Source: Symbiodinium natans
Taxonomy: Eukaryota; Sar; Dinophyceae; Suessiales; Symbiodiniaceae
Length of the DNA: 64,000 nt
Direction of reading: 5' to 3'
NCBI GenBank assembly: GCA_905221605.1
Contig: CAJNDS010002254.1
Location: forward strand, 446,032 to 510,031
In this document: positions 40,936 through 53,206 of the stretch, one piece after another
Numbering within the stretch: position 1 is the stretch's first letter
How the letters are laid out: each line of letters begins with the position of its first letter
The notes under the pieces: model-generated
The model's database searches: none
What the model was told of the DNA's origin: nothing
The model's input: only the letters and a program-made list of their open reading frames with translations
Program-made: the position numbers and the translations under genes

Positions 40936-41021
40936 CTACCCCCCCCTAGGTTCCCCCCTTAAATTTCCTTAATTAGGCTTAATTATTCCCAAATAACTAT
41001 GAGGGAACCTAGGAAGGGTAG
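40936..41021. mobile_element. 86-bp foldback element
   Basis: CCTAGGTTCCC (40945-40955) is perfectly inverted at 41003-41013 and the outer 9 bases are also partly complementary. The centre is AT-rich. No clear target duplication is seen. Confidence 0.5.
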
Positions 41022-42928
41022 AAAAGACGGGGGGCTGCAGTAATTACACAGCTCACTTGGAGCAGGGCCTGGGTTGAAAAGGGTGTGCCGCTTTTCAAGC
41101 TCTTGTTGGCTTTGCACAGAGATTCGGGATTGGGTCTGGGCGGTGGCCTTTACGCTTTGTGAGCTTCGAAGAAGTAGGGGGTCAGATGAAACTGACAGCG
41201 CAAAAGCACTGAGGACAGCCACGAAAGGATTCAGATCTTTTGTGTGGTGCAACGGAGCTTGGGGCCTGGAGGGGGACGTCTAGAAGGGGTAGGGACATTA
41301 ATGTTCCGGAAACCCTCATCTAGGGAGCTAGGTGCCACGAGTTAGAAAAGGGTACTTAGGGTAGGTTATGGCATTGCTTGTGGGTTCCTGCATTAAGTCC
41401 TCAAATTTGGCTGTTGAATGTGGGACGAATCGCAACGCGAATGACATGGAAGCCAAGGCGATGGGACACTCCTACCGCACCCACTCGACGAGCGGGCCAG
41501 TCTCGCAAGGTGTGGCCTTCAGGCAGGGTCCGCCAACGTTACAGCCTTCACTTCACAAAGAGTCACTTTGTATGTGTACCATTCTCTGAGTCATGGTCCA
41601 CTTTGGTGTTCCTATCATACTACGCAGTCCTACTCAAAAACGGACCATGATTTGGACCTGCCCCCCAAAGTGCCTCGCTACATGAGGGGGACGGCTTTTG
41701 CAGATTGACGGCTTTGTTCGAACAAACCCTAAACCCGAAACGCCCTGCGATTTCGCCCCCGCTGTGCAGGAGGGAAAAGCAGAAAGCATAAACCCTAAGC
41801 GAAAAAACCTTAACTGTCCGAAAACCTCAAGGCCTCCCAGGCCCTCGCAACCCTCAGCGCCCCTTCCCAGAAGCTTGCTGAAGCATGTCCAGGATGGAGC
41901 CAAGCTGTTCCTGCGGGCTACGTGAAGGCCTGCAAGGGTTTCGGAGTCAAAAGGTCTAGTGCATGGGGATCGGATCTGCTGGGCCACCCTGACATTGCCG
42001 AAAAAGTTTTGGAAGCAAGCACCCAAAGCAAGACTCTTTAGGGATTAGAGTTTGGGGTTTAAGTATTCTCTATGTGAAGAGAAGCGGAGAAGAAGCTGGG
42101 ACTCTGGAATGTCAATGCTGGCTATGCTTGCTTGATATTGAATTTCAGTCCGAATGCTGTGAGATCATGGCCTCTCGATGCTTCGGAGCCTCGCGGAGGC
42201 GCCCACATCCTCAAACTAAGCCCCTGCATGCCGCAGGCTCTGCAGCTTCTGAAGAGAAACCCGCAGGAAGGTCCCCACAGACCAAAACTCCAAGGGCTTA
42301 CAAGCACCTAAGGCATGAAGAGGAATAAGCTGGTTGAGCTTTTTTTTGTTCTCGCTGTCGAGAGAGATCTTATGGGGGCCAGGATCTCTTTGGGAGTCGG
42401 GGTTGCTAGGCATTCCATTCTGGCGAATCGGTGTTTCAAGCCAGACCCAGCCCTGCGCTCCCGCATCCTCCTTGGCGTCAGGCTTCCGCTGCGGCCGCCA
42501 CGCTGCCGCCCAGAGCCTCTTGCCGTGCTCAAAAGCTGGTCCGTTCTGCCAGTCTTTTGAGTCGGCTTCCAAGCCTCTTCGACTAGGAAACTTCCTGCTT
42601 GCATCGACACAGGTCCAAATTCTTGGGTAGTGCATATAGTTAAGAGCAGCAGGAAGAGTAGCAACGGTTCCTGCTAACTGTAAAGGGTGGGTCTAGCCAC
42701 GAGCAGAGGCCTTCCAAGTACGTGAATTGGTCGGGATCCTTGCACTGTTCCGGATTTTCGTTGGGGCTGCATGTCTACAACTCAGGCGCCTGTAAGAGCA
42801 TTCTGCCCCCATTCTGCCACAATGCTCCTCGTCCGGCAGCCCTCAAAGGATGTGCTGGCTGCCGTGCCCGTTGAAGAGCATTCGGATGTGAGAGATGTGA
42901 AGACTCTGAAGAGGCACCTGCAAAGCTT
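41022..42928. other. No supported gene
   Basis: Host-like GC-rich DNA. Long overlapping open frames on both strands (for example about 42,216-42,664) lack any recognisable motif. Confidence 0.5.
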
Positions 42929-43762
42929 TTGCAATTTCCGCGATTCAGGAAACGCTCCTTGCGGATGGCCACATTCTGGAAGATGGTCACTTCGCCCATG
43001 GACCTTCAGCTAGTCTTGCTGCCGTTCTGCAGCGCATCAGAGCCGCAAGTGGAGCAACTGACAGCCGCAGTGCGAGCCGGCAGCTTGGCGGAAGTAGGGG
43101 AGGTGCTGCAGCGACCTCAAGACCCAGATCTCGCCGATGCCCAGGGAGCCAGAGCGCTCAGCGTGGCATGCCATGAAGGGCATGTGGGCATGATTTAGAT
43201 GCTGCTTGAGGCCGGTGCCGACAAAAACCAAGACTCTTTCTACGGAACGCCGCTCCTTTCGGCGTGCAACAGGGGCAGGACAGAGGTGGTGCGTTTCCTG
43301 CTGGAGGCAGGCGTCGATAGGGACACAGTGTCAGTCATTTTATTTTCTCAAACTTTCGCCTCTCATCGTGGCATGTGAGGAAGGCCAGCTGGAGACTGTA
43401 CGTGTGCTACTGGAGGCCGACTTCGACAAGGACGACCAGAGGGCCAGCCAGTACGGCTGTCGCCGACAATCTATATATCCCTCGCCCCTCTCCTTAGCAG
43501 CCTTAGCAATACAAGGGGCTACAAGGAAGTGGTCTGCTTCCTTCTGGAAGCAGGCGCTGATAAGGATCGCATCGATGCATACACTGGTGGCACACCCCTG
43601 ACTGTTGCATGCGTATACTGCGGAGACAAGGAGTCCATGGAACTTGTGCGCATCTTGCTCGAGGCCAGAGCTGACGTTGACAAGGTCAGCGAAGACTCAG
43701 ACGGGACACCCCTCGCCATGGCGTCCCGAGCGGGCAAAGTGAGGACCTGCCATGACTCGTGC
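42929..43762 (+). pseudogene. Broken ankyrin-repeat gene
   Basis: Ankyrin repeats are clear: LTAAVRAGSLAEVGEVLQ, ALSVACHEGHVGMI, MLLEAGADKNQ, TPLLSACNRGRTEVVRFLLE, PLIVACEEGQLETVRVLLEA, VCFLLEAGADKDRID and ELVRILLEARADVDKV. An in-frame TAG at 43196-43198 interrupts one repeat (GMI-stop-MLLEAGAD). The reading frame then shifts from one phase to another near 43,340 and back near 43,520. Introns could explain the phase changes but not the stop within a repeat. 'LLEAGADKD' repeats of this kind are abundant in dinoflagellate genomes and mediate protein binding. The coding signal fades at about 43,740, where a GT-like donor follows AGAGCGGGCAAA. Confidence 0.65.
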
Positions 43763-45719
43763 ATGTCTGAGCGGGAGGAAAGGCGGGGTCTGGTTGCGGA
43801 TCGGCTAGCGCATGTCGCGTCCAGTACTCAGTCTTTATGTTTGCATAGATGCATTCACAGCATATGGGTCTACGCAAATATGCAAAGGGGCTAAGCTCGA
43901 GGTATTGGCATGATGAAGGCGAGCGGATAGCTTACAGGTGGACCTGCGAAAGTTTTTGCAATGGCCGTACGGTGCCATGTTACACCGTGGTGGTGTGATA
44001 CTCTGCGCTAGGCATTCTACCCCCTATGCTACGCTGCAAACTCAACGCTAGGCTACACGACGCAGTACAAGAAACGGTAGCCAATGCCACGACGCCGCCT
44101 GCTTAAACAAGCCCCAAGATCAGCAGCCGTTCATGAAGCCAAGACACATGGCCGACATGGGCGCATGGCGCTTGAGCACGACATCAAATCAAGGAAAGAG
44201 CTCCGAACCTGCAATCCACTTTGCACCCTCCAAAGGGCAAAGCTTCAAACTTCACAGGCCCTGAAGGCCGGGGCCACGAAGCCCGAAACGCTTCTCAGAC
44301 TCAAGCGCGGACCCTTCATGCTTTGTCATCCTCATCGGCCCACATAGAAAAGGGCCCTTCAAGCAGTGATCCTCAAGTCCGAATGGAAGCTGCCATTTTT
44401 TGTCGGGTCCGCCTGCTGTCTGCTCTGTCGCTGCTTCGCTGCGCTGGTGGCGATGGGCCCTTGGCCTGGGACCTCAGGGGATGGGCCAAGGCTGGCTGCA
44501 TGGAGCGCTTGGAGATTTATCATTTCCTGCCAAGCTTTTTTGTGAGAGCCGAAATGACATGTCAGGGTGGATGGCATTAGCTTGCTGGTGCTTTCTGTTC
44601 TCTCTGCTCCATCTGAATTACTGCACTTGCCTCTTTGCGGCTTGGTGCTTTTTGCTTGAAGTTGGCACTCGGGGTTTTTTGGTGTGGCTCCTGGCATCCC
44701 TCTGACCCAGCTGCAGTCGCACGTGCTTTGGGGTTGCTGCATCTGAACTTAAGTTACCATAGAAAGGATAGATGGTGAATTACATGCCTTGCGAAGGCAA
44801 GTTACATTACAACTTGATTCACAGCAACCAGTCTTTGGATCATTGGGCTGCGGTCCCTTGCAGAAACTAGTCGGGTCGGACAGGAGCGATGCTACGAGGG
44901 GACCGGGCTTTCCGATCAGATCAGATAAGTCACCCTAAACCCCTAGTATCGGCTGCGGGTGTGGAGGGCTGGGAATGCAGATTCTCCAGAAGTGTGGACT
45001 GTGGCTTTGGAAAAGGTCTCGGGGACGCTTTGTACTTGACTGTGGCAAGCAGGCATTCTGCAATTCTGAGATTCCATTGGGATTTTGAGGTGGAAGAGGC
45101 CTGCTGCGTGCCGCCTGGCTTGACAAATGGGCTCGTCCTAATGTTCGGACATATCGTGCAATCGCGGCACAGTCCAGGAAGCGACAGGCGTTGCTACACC
45201 GAATGGCAACACGTGGCTTAAGACCAGGTTCCACCACTGACAAGCCTCCATGTGCCTTGCAAACACCTCTTGCGCATGCCTGACCGCTCCTCCCAAGGTT
45301 CGCAACTCTTCCGGGCTACTGCGAGCCAAACTCGTTCCTTGGATGTTCTTTCAGAAGCAGCTCCACCGTGCTGCAACCGCTTGCATTGGTGATCCTCAAG
45401 ACCTTTAAATCAGCTCACAGCCTTTCCTGTCCTCACTTCCAAAAATCCGGATTTCCTTGGCAGTGTCTTTGAGCAACGGTACTATTGCAAATGTGGAACA
45501 TCATTAGTTGGGGACGTTTGTTTCCTTCCTCTTTTGCACTTCGCGATTACCCCCAAAACCCGCAAAACCCCAAACCCCTACACCCTCAGACCAGCCAAGG
45601 ATCAGCAACAGCCTTTGCTCGGCCTCGCCACTCTCCTGCCATTCAGGGAAAGCGTAGGGGGGCACAAGGCAATGCGAGAGAGGTCGGAGAGCCCTTTCTG
45701 CCCCATCAAGGAACAGCAG
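43763..45719. other. No supported gene
   Basis: Mixed host-like sequence without a domain-bearing frame. The stretch at 44,400-44,705 is open and hydrophobic but not convincing. Confidence 0.5.
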
Positions 45720-45809
45720 CCCTACAGTTTAAGTAGAGTTTATGGGTAACCCTACAGTTTAAGTAGAGTTTATGGGTAACCCTACAGTTTAAGTAGAGTT
45801 TATGGGTTT
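45720..45809. repeat. Three perfect 30-bp tandem units
   Basis: The unit CCCTACAGTTTAAGTAGAGT plus TTATGGGTAA is repeated three times with at most the last bases changed, so the expansion is recent. Confidence 0.85.
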
Positions 45810-48102
45810 GGGTTCCTGGGTGATCCAGCCTGTTTGTTTCAGGAGGCCCGAGAGGGGCTTGGCAGTTTAGACGAGTTTTGGGGAGAGCGTTTTTTCTTGG
45901 AAGGGTTTCGCGTAGTCCTACTGTGCCGTGCAATTGCAACGATCCTCAAACTACCAACGTTTCTGGCTGCTGCGGTGCTTGCTGAAGGCTGCACTTGGGA
46001 GGGAACAAAATGCCAATCTGGTGGCATCGGACCTTCTTCTCCTGCCGTTTGCATTCTGCGCTGGCCCTGGGTACATTGGAATTGCTGCCGAAGTTGAGAG
46101 AAGAAACGCTACCCGAATCAGCTCTTAGAAGACGGGTGGGGAAAGGGCTGGCCGACCCGCCCAGGTTGGCACGCCCACTGTCGGCATATAAGGGATCTCA
46201 TAACCTTGGCCCAGGTGAAATCAATAGGAAGACGTTCTGCGAAATTTTGTTCACTGAAACCAGTCTTTTTCAAAGGTTCAAACGCCATAGATGAAACTTT
46301 CATTCTTCCACCAGGCGCCATGCCTCGAATCGCCCAAATTGCAGGGGCTTTGCTCTTGGACTTTTGGAGCTTTCAAATCTTCCGCCCTCTTCCGTGAGGC
46401 GCAGGGATCGGGGCGTTTCTTGCCTTGCTCTTGTGCACGATGCAGCCGGCGTTTCAAAGCTCAGACCGTCCAAAGGCGCAGTTGCGCGGGAGCAGACCCT
46501 GAACCCTTCTGAGAACTTCTGACCTCGAACTCCTTGAGCCTTGAGCGCCCCGCTGAAGGGCTGCCTGCATCTGCAAACTAAGGAACACAGCAGGCCCCAG
46601 CGAAGCAGCCACGTGCGAGGGCAACTTCGCTGGGAAGGACCGGGCTGCCCACCCCTCCCCCCGAAAGCGTGAAACCCCAAAATGGCCCCGTTGCTGGCCA
46701 AGCAACCTTAGCCAATGCCCCATCCAAAGTGAGCACAGCTGTAAGGTCGGAGAGTCTCAGGCCATGAGGCGCCTTGAGGGCCTGCGACTTTGTAGAATGG
46801 AATCGAAGGCTTGGGCTTCGCCAGCTGCGGAGCTTGAAGGGGGTACAAGGCAGCAGTAGATACAGACTCGCATCAGGGGGTTCTCAACCGTCTCCTTTTT
46901 GCAGACTTCCTTTAGCAGGGGTTCCTGATTCCATTCTCTAGGCCCTATTCTGGCGCAGGGGTCGACTCACCAATTCACCATCGCCTCGTCTACTGCTAGA
47001 TTCTCCGAAGATGTTGTGTGAATGGCCGGGGTCAGCCTCTCAGAGAGGTTGATGCGATTTCCCATATACATGCCAACGATCTGTTAACAGAGAAATCCAG
47101 CGCGTTGAGACGATCCGACCAAGCTGCCAATTTAAGAGGACGTGCCTATTGGGGGCGACTGGAGTCGCACCTCGGCCACTGCAGAAAGGGGTTCTTTAGT
47201 GCAAAAAGGGGCTTAGGGAGTGGCAGTGGCAGATGCCTGAGCTGTCACAACACATACTCATGCGACCGTGCGACTGCAGGGGAAGGAGTGCACAGCGCAT
47301 CCATCGTTGGAAGCTTGCGGGGAGACAGCCTTTTTTGGGTAGCTTGAGTGGCGTGTTTGCTTCATGGAGGTTCCAGTACACCATGAAGTGTGCCCGGGCA
47401 TGAAAGACAAGCGATGCACATGCCTGTCTACAGAAGCTAGCATTAGCTAGCACTAGGCGAGGGCCAGGCCACCAGAGTATCGAGCCACGAATCGAAGACG
47501 TGCAAAGAAGCTTCACGTGTTGCACGTGGCCTAAACCCTACAATGCAAGCCGCGGAGCGGTGCGCGCCCAGGGGAGACAGGATTCGCCTACTTCCACCCT
47601 GACTCCTGCGATGAGGCAGCAGAGACCGGTGCCATTGCAGGTGTCATCTTGTGACGTCCCTGCATCCTAACAACTGCTAGTTGCTCAAAAGCCTCAAAGA
47701 CAACAAATATTCTTCCTTATAAGGGTGATATAGGGATTATTGTCTCTTGGTTGTTTTTGGGGGGAGGGGGTTCTGTCATGCGATGAGGAAGGCAGGTTAG
47801 GACGGGAGGCATTGGCTGGAAGTTTGGATTTGCTAGGTTCGGATCTGTCTTTGGTAGGGACAGTACCCCTTGGCAAAAGAGTGAAACACGGCTGGCCTTC
47901 TGAGAAGGAGTGACTTCAGCTTTTCTGGTGTGATACCTTTAGTCAGGCACTTCTCACTAAACACTCTGCTTTAGCCCGGTCGAGCTGGCTTGCCTCATTC
48001 CCATTTTGCCGGGCTGCCTCAGCTTTTCAAGGAAGATCCCCGAGGGACCCCTTAGCCCCGCCTGAGCTCCGGACTTCGCTCGCGCGCTGCCGCTCGTGCC
48101 GG
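45810..48102. other. No supported gene
   Basis: Open frames of 60-130 codons on both strands overlap and carry no recognisable motif. Confidence 0.5.
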
Positions 48103-48666
48103 ATGCTGCCATGTCGGCGCGGCGGCCGGCCGGCCAGCGCCTTGGAGCTCCATGCGTCCTCATTGAAGCGAAGCGCCAACAATGATCCGGCACTTCGGGC
48201 CTCGTACCCGATGTACACGGTCCCCATGGAGGTTTTCTTGGCGATCTCGGCGGTGAACCCACACGAGGAGCTGCTAGACGCCGGCATGCTCGTGGAGTTT
48301 GATGAAAGCAAAGGAAGGGCTCTCTTTGTGTCGCATCAGTGGCTTAGCGAGGCTCATCCCGACCCCGACAGTCAACAGCTGAAGGTCTTACAAGATGCGC
48401 TCACAAATCTGCTCTCAGGGCACAGTCGGATCTCCACTGCTGTCTTCACCGAGCTGCTGCACGGGCGAGTTCCTGTACCCTCGGCGGCAGACCTGAAGGA
48501 GCAGCTGCTCTTTGTGTGGTATGACTTCTTCTCTTGCCCACAGGGCAACAGCCCGGATTCGACCAACAACCAGCGCAACGCCATCAACAGCATCCCGCAC
48601 TACGTTGCCAAGAGCCAGTACTTCATCATCTTGACCCCTGCTGTGAGGCAGAGCGCTCTACTCTAA
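48103..48666 (+). CDS. Exon of a dinoflagellate-type 'FVSHQW' protein gene
   Basis: The open frame of 187 codons contains VNPHEELLDAGMLVEFDESK, then ALFVSHQWLSEAHPDPDSQQ, LFVWYDFFSCPQG, NAINSIPHYVAKSQYFIIL and TPA. I recognise this series (SHQW, PDPDSQQ, WYDFFS-x-PQ, SIPxYV, FxILxP) as a protein family that is very large in dinoflagellates; its biochemical role is not known to me. The likely start is the Met at 48211, while the upstream part of the frame is less convincing. The coding signal ends at about 48,642, where TGCTGTGAGG offers a GT donor, so later exons would be downstream but were not found. GC-rich codons fit the host. No break is seen inside the exon. Confidence 0.6.
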   Translation: MLPCRRGGRPASALELHASSLKRSANNDPALRASYPMYTVPMEVFLAISAVNPHEELLDAGMLVEFDESKGRALFVSHQWLSEAHPDPDSQQLKVLQDALTNLLSGHSRISTAVFTELLHGRVPVPSAADLKEQLLFVWYDFFSCPQGNSPDSTNNQRNAINSIPHYVAKSQYFIILTPAVRQSALL

Positions 48667-49440
48667 TTCCCCCAAACCTAGTAAGAGGCTTCCTGAGGAA
48701 CACTCTAACTACCCCAACTCCCCTCAAACAGAACTTCCTGGATCCCAACACACTCCCCAATCTTCATCCCCCCCCCCCCCCCCCAAAAAAAGGGTAAGAG
48801 CAGGAAAACGAGAGCGACATGTGAGCCGACTCCTGAGGCACCACACGCTGGGCCACGTGCTCTCGCAATGGACTTGGGCTCAGCGGGGTTGGCACCCTGG
48901 CTGCCGTTGCCTGCTATTTTCTCCCTGGTAAACTGAGAACACAGCAATCCCTCTCATAGTAAAGAATAGTAAGAACCCTCTCAGAATAACCTAAAGCCTA
49001 AAGTACGAAAACGCAGTAAGGCCATACAAGAATCAACTCTGGGCTGGGGGCTCTCGGGGGGGATCCGCCGGTTGGGCCCCTCTAGTACTGGCCTAGGGGG
49101 CTCTTCGGACAAGTTGGCTCTGGGTTCAGGGTTCAGGGTTCCGTGACCCCCCCCCCCAGCAAGTCACAGTCCAGTTCGGGTTCAAGAGAGTTACATCTTC
49201 CCTTATTCGGTGGAAGAGGATGTTCCTTGGTTACTATTCTTCGAGGTCTTTGAAGGCTTCCTGCCCCTTTGTTGCGGAATTTCAGGTGCCTGGCCGAGCG
49301 AATGGCTCGCGAGCTGACACCCTCCAGGGGTCTCGTCATCGTGGTGGCCCTGCAAGACATAAATCATCGAGATCCTTAGGGCACTTGCAGGTATTTTCGG
49401 GGGAACTGATTCGGAGGGGACTTACTTTCGGGAAGAGCAT
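48667..49440. other. No supported gene
   Basis: It contains a C-run of 17 bases (48,768-48,784) and nothing recognisable; it could be intron of the preceding gene. Confidence 0.4.
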
Positions 49441-50374
49441 ATGCCTCTTCCAGTTCTGCACTTCAGGTTCGAGAGATATCGGGGTGGCATAGTCGAAGTG
49501 TGCACAACCTTCCGAATCCTACATCTGAAGCTCGAAAAGCTCAGCAGAGCACAGGTCGAGGGCGCCACGCACCTGACGCTGCTGCCAGGAATCACCAGCA
49601 TCCTGTACTCGCCAGGCTGGGCAAGCCTGAAGGTTTTGGGCACTTGGGTCCAACAGCTACTTGCCAAATTCGCATCAACCCACGGTCCCGAAAAGCCGTT
49701 TAAGGTCTGAACCCATATACCACCGCATACTCCCCAACGCTCTTCTAGCAAAAAGACACCCTAAAGTATCATGGGTAGAGATAGGAGTCTTTTTTTTGCC
49801 AGCTTCCAAGTTTCCGGCTGTGCAGGAGAGGGTAGCTTCACTCTGGAGGAGGACCGGGAGAAGGCTCTCAAGGGTGAGTTTACGCGAGCTCAGAGTAGAA
49901 AAGCGTCCCAGTGACATTTTGTATGTCCCTTAGTGGGTCTAAGAGGATCATATTCCTCTTTCAGAGAGTTTTCAGGGACAGCCTAGAAAACCGCAAGTGA
50001 AGGAATGCTGGGGGGGTGTTGCAGGTTGCTGGCATCGCCGTCCAGCTGGTGTGGAGCAGGATGCAGCACTACCTCGCGGAAGGCGACCTTCACAACTACA
50101 GGTTCCTCCTGAACCAGCAGGTCCTCCGCCTCAAGGACCTCCCGGTGCCTTGGCTTGTGCGTGGTTCCTGGATGTTTTTTGGGATACAAGAGCTGAAAGG
50201 TTTGATGATGTCCGCACCCTGTTTCTGTTAAGAAGCCGCTGTGGGGGTCAGCAAGAAGAGCAGGTGCTGCCCATTGAAGTCCACGTCCCCGGCATGGCTG
50301 TGGATGTGGACCCCTTTGAAGACCCGGCGGCCTTCATGCTGGCAAGGTTCATGCACTTGAACCTTGGGCCTTAG
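49441..50374 (+). CDS. Possible multi-exon host gene, C-terminal part, function unknown
   Basis: Coding-like pieces occur in order on the plus strand. The first, 49,441-49,704, ends VLGTWVQQLLAKFASTHGPE before an AAG|GT boundary. The second, about 49,826-49,872 (SFTLEEDREKALK), is followed by GGTGAGT. The third, about 50,022-50,145 (VAGIAVQLVWSRMQHYLAEG, VLRLKDLP), follows a TTGCAG acceptor. The fourth, about 50,190-50,374, ends ARFMHLNLGP and a stop. Boundaries fit GT-AG introns and the final exon has a natural stop. I do not recognise the protein. The exon chain is inferred by eye and may include errors. Confidence 0.35.
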
Positions 50375-50733
50375 ATCAGAGGGCCATGTAGGTCTAGGTT
50401 AGTGGTGAAACCCCCTCACTCTCACCAAGAGGGATGGATAAGATGCTTGCATCCCTCTAAGGAACGGCTTCAGCAGCGTCACGGAGGGCGACGAGGCTGT
50501 CCAGGGAACAAGAGTGGAGGGGCTATAACAAGGCCGTGTGCTTGCTGCGTTATTGGTTGAGAAGTCTCTTGTCCGACTCAGGCAGGCTGGCCGCCGATGT
50601 GCTATGCTGCCATCAATGGCAATCCATCGCTGGTAACATCACTGCTTCTGGGCCTCAAAGAAGCACTGTTGCTCCAACTGCTTTGTTCCTAGGTCTCCAC
50701 TACCTCCCGCCTGTAAAAAGTGGATCCTGAGAA
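50375..50733. other. No supported gene
   Basis: Probable 3' flank of the preceding exons; no motif seen. Confidence 0.4.
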
Positions 50734-50842
50734 CTACTATAGGGATCGGAATACTTTGTAATAGTTTTCCCCTATGGTCCCTACATAGTAATACTATAAT
50801 AACGCCGCAAACCCTCTTCGAATTATTAAGGCGCCTATATTC
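50734..50842 (+). mobile_element. Small inverted-repeat element, family C, copy 2
   Basis: It aligns with 30934-31036 through CTATAGGGATCGGAAT, TGGTCCCTACATA, CCCTCTTCGAATT and GGCGCCTATATTCG. It is noncoding. Confidence 0.5.
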
Positions 50843-51949
50843 GTCAAGAGCCCAAACGGCGCGAAGTCTCCTCGAGATCCAGCCAGGTAGACCAATACCT
50901 AAGTCCATCTTCTTTCCAAGGAACCCTTATACTACTTCAGAGATGTTGAACCCTAAAACCTGAACCGGCACGTTTTGGGCTTCCGTTAGTTCTTACTATT
51001 ATTCTTATTCTTGTTATCACTTCACTTCCATTATTCCATTTATTGCTTTGATTACTATTGCTGACGTCTTAGTCTTCCTATTCCTTTCTACTCTTGAGGC
51101 TGCGGCTGCGCGCGGACGTCAACGACAGGACACGGCGACCGAAGCCCGAGGCACACCTCCCACGAGGCATTCCGGCCCTGCGCCGCGGTCTTCGAAAATC
51201 CTGGAAACGGGGCGGGGTTAGGGGTTTTGGGGCGTTTGGAGGCGTTTAGGGTTGTGGGTTGAGGGCTTTAAGCGGGAGAAGAGCTCCACCGGAAGCTTAT
51301 CCTGGGAATGATTTCTTGCTCTAAGCCCTAAACCCTAGACCCTAAGGGGCATCATAGGCCTACACCCTTTGTCTTATCCTAAAAAGGGTCCAACAGCAGA
51401 GGTGCCTATGCGCTTGCTCCTGGCCTCGATTCAGAGGGAGTTTAGGTTTTGGGGGGTTGGGGATCTAGGATTTAGGGGTTTAGGGGTTTAAGGTTGCGAT
51501 CTACAGGGGCCTGGTTGCGAAAATTGCTTGCCGGTTATGTGGGTGTGGGCCTGAGTTCTCCGGCAGCTGCACAGTCCTGGTTGCAAAAGGGTTTAGGGTT
51601 TGGAGAGAGTGAGGGTGAGAGTGTTAGAATTCGTTGGGTAGGCGCTTGAGAAAGGCCTTGACAGGCCTGAAATGCAGTTCTAACTTCGCGCTTCGGAGGG
51701 GAGAGCTCGTGAAGCAATGGTGGCTGTTGGAGCCTTTCGGGTGTTTCGTTCTGTGGTCCAGTCGCCTTGCATTTCGCGTGAGAAAGTCTTCCTGTTTTCT
51801 TGCGGGCTCTGCCCGTAGATCAGCCGCCCAAACCCTAAATACTCAACCCTAAGACCCTAAATCTGGGCTTCTGAAGTATTGCAAAAAGAACAGCCCTTAG
51901 AACCCTAAGAGGTCGCACCGGAAAGCTGATCCTCCTCCGAGGTTTCCGG
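50843..51949. other. No supported gene; scattered telomere-like words
   Basis: Several isolated TTTAGGG or CCCTAAA words; no domain-bearing frame. Confidence 0.5.
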
Positions 51950-53206
51950 AACAACGAGGCGATGCAGATACTCCTCTCTGCCCGCGCCGAGCTGAATGCA
52001 AAAGATGGCTACTCGCAAACGGCCCTGCACTGGGCATGCTGCTGGGCTGCAAGTCTAGGGTGTGCCTTGTGACGTGGAGAAGATCTGAAGAAGCGCTTGG
52101 TTGAGCCGCTTTCGAAGCTAGAAGAGGGCGATTCTTCCAGCGGACGCAGGCCTATCCAACAACGCAGAAGCCGTTCGGATGCTCTTGATCGCGGGCATCG
52201 ACCACACCCTTTTGTCGTCGCCGGCCGTGACCGCCTTCCAGGTGGCATGTGCCTATGGTGCTACGGAGGCCTCGGCACTACTGTTTGTTCACCGCCGTAC
52301 TTCAATTCAAACTGCCTTAAACCCAGTAGCATCAATCAGAATTCGCTCCAAAGAAAGCAGAAACCCAGAGGCCATCCGGGAGATTTTGGAGCATGCTCCC
52401 ACACAGCCTTTGCAGTATGGTCTGCACTTCGCCTTCATGATGAGCAGCCTGGCAGCCGTCCCTTGTGTCACACTTTCAACCCTGGGGGGATTGTTTATGT
52501 TGCGCATTGTCGATGCTTCTTTCAACACAAGGTCAGAACTCGCCGGAGCTGGTGTCCTTGCTTATCAAGGCAAAAGCCGACATCAACGAGCAGTTCTACA
52601 TCCGCAGGTCCGAAAAGTTTGGGCTTTGGGCCAGTATCTGCTATGGCAGTTTGAGGCACCGGGTCAGTTCCCCAACGCGCTTCAGTACTTTGGCCTACCA
52701 CCACCATGGCGCCACCCCCATGATGTGCAGCATCATCTGTGGCGCCTTCGAGGCCGGGCTGAGGTTTTCTCATAATTACCCTGCAAGAGTTGAAAAGATG
52801 GGCCTCCCTAAAAACTCCCTTTCGGGAGATCTTGGCAATTTGCTTAGACTTGTACGACTTCCTGTTATGCCGGGAAGCCTTCCCGAACTACTGCAGTTCA
52901 GCTGGTGGGCTGGTGGGTGGGAAGGTCTTTCAGTGAGATGCTGCCGATGAGAATGTTGCGTCTGCCCTGTTTTTGTTCATGACATGCCGCGTGTCGGAGC
53001 CTCCAAGCATCCTAAACCCCAAATCCTACAGCCCCAAACAAAAGCCAAAGCAAGCAAAAGCCTGGTCAAAGCTGAAAATTCTGCAGATCACGCACCTGCT
53101 GCTCTCAGCCGGGGCTCGCACAGACCTGCGGAACGGGCGCGGGCGTGTGGCAGCGGACCTGGCCATGGAGGTGCAACAGGGGGAAACTGTTGGCGATGCT
53201 GCCTGA
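51950..53206 (+). CDS. Ankyrin-repeat gene in short exon pieces
   Basis: Ankyrin-like peptides appear in order: AMQILLSARAELNAKDGYSQ with TALHWACCWAAS (about 51,961-52,056); NAEAVRMLLIAGIDHTLL with FQVACAYGATEASALL (about 52,156-52,284); ELVSLLIKAKADINEQFYI (about 52,538-52,605); HHHGATPMMCSIICGAFEAG (about 52,702-52,758); and ITHLLLSAGARTDLRNGRGR with ADLAMEVQQG (about 53,080-53,180). Phase differs between pieces and AG/GT-like boundaries lie at several edges, so this looks like one gene with about five exons. No stop falls inside a repeat. Exact splice sites are uncertain. Ankyrin arrays bind partner proteins; the partner here is unknown. Confidence 0.5.
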
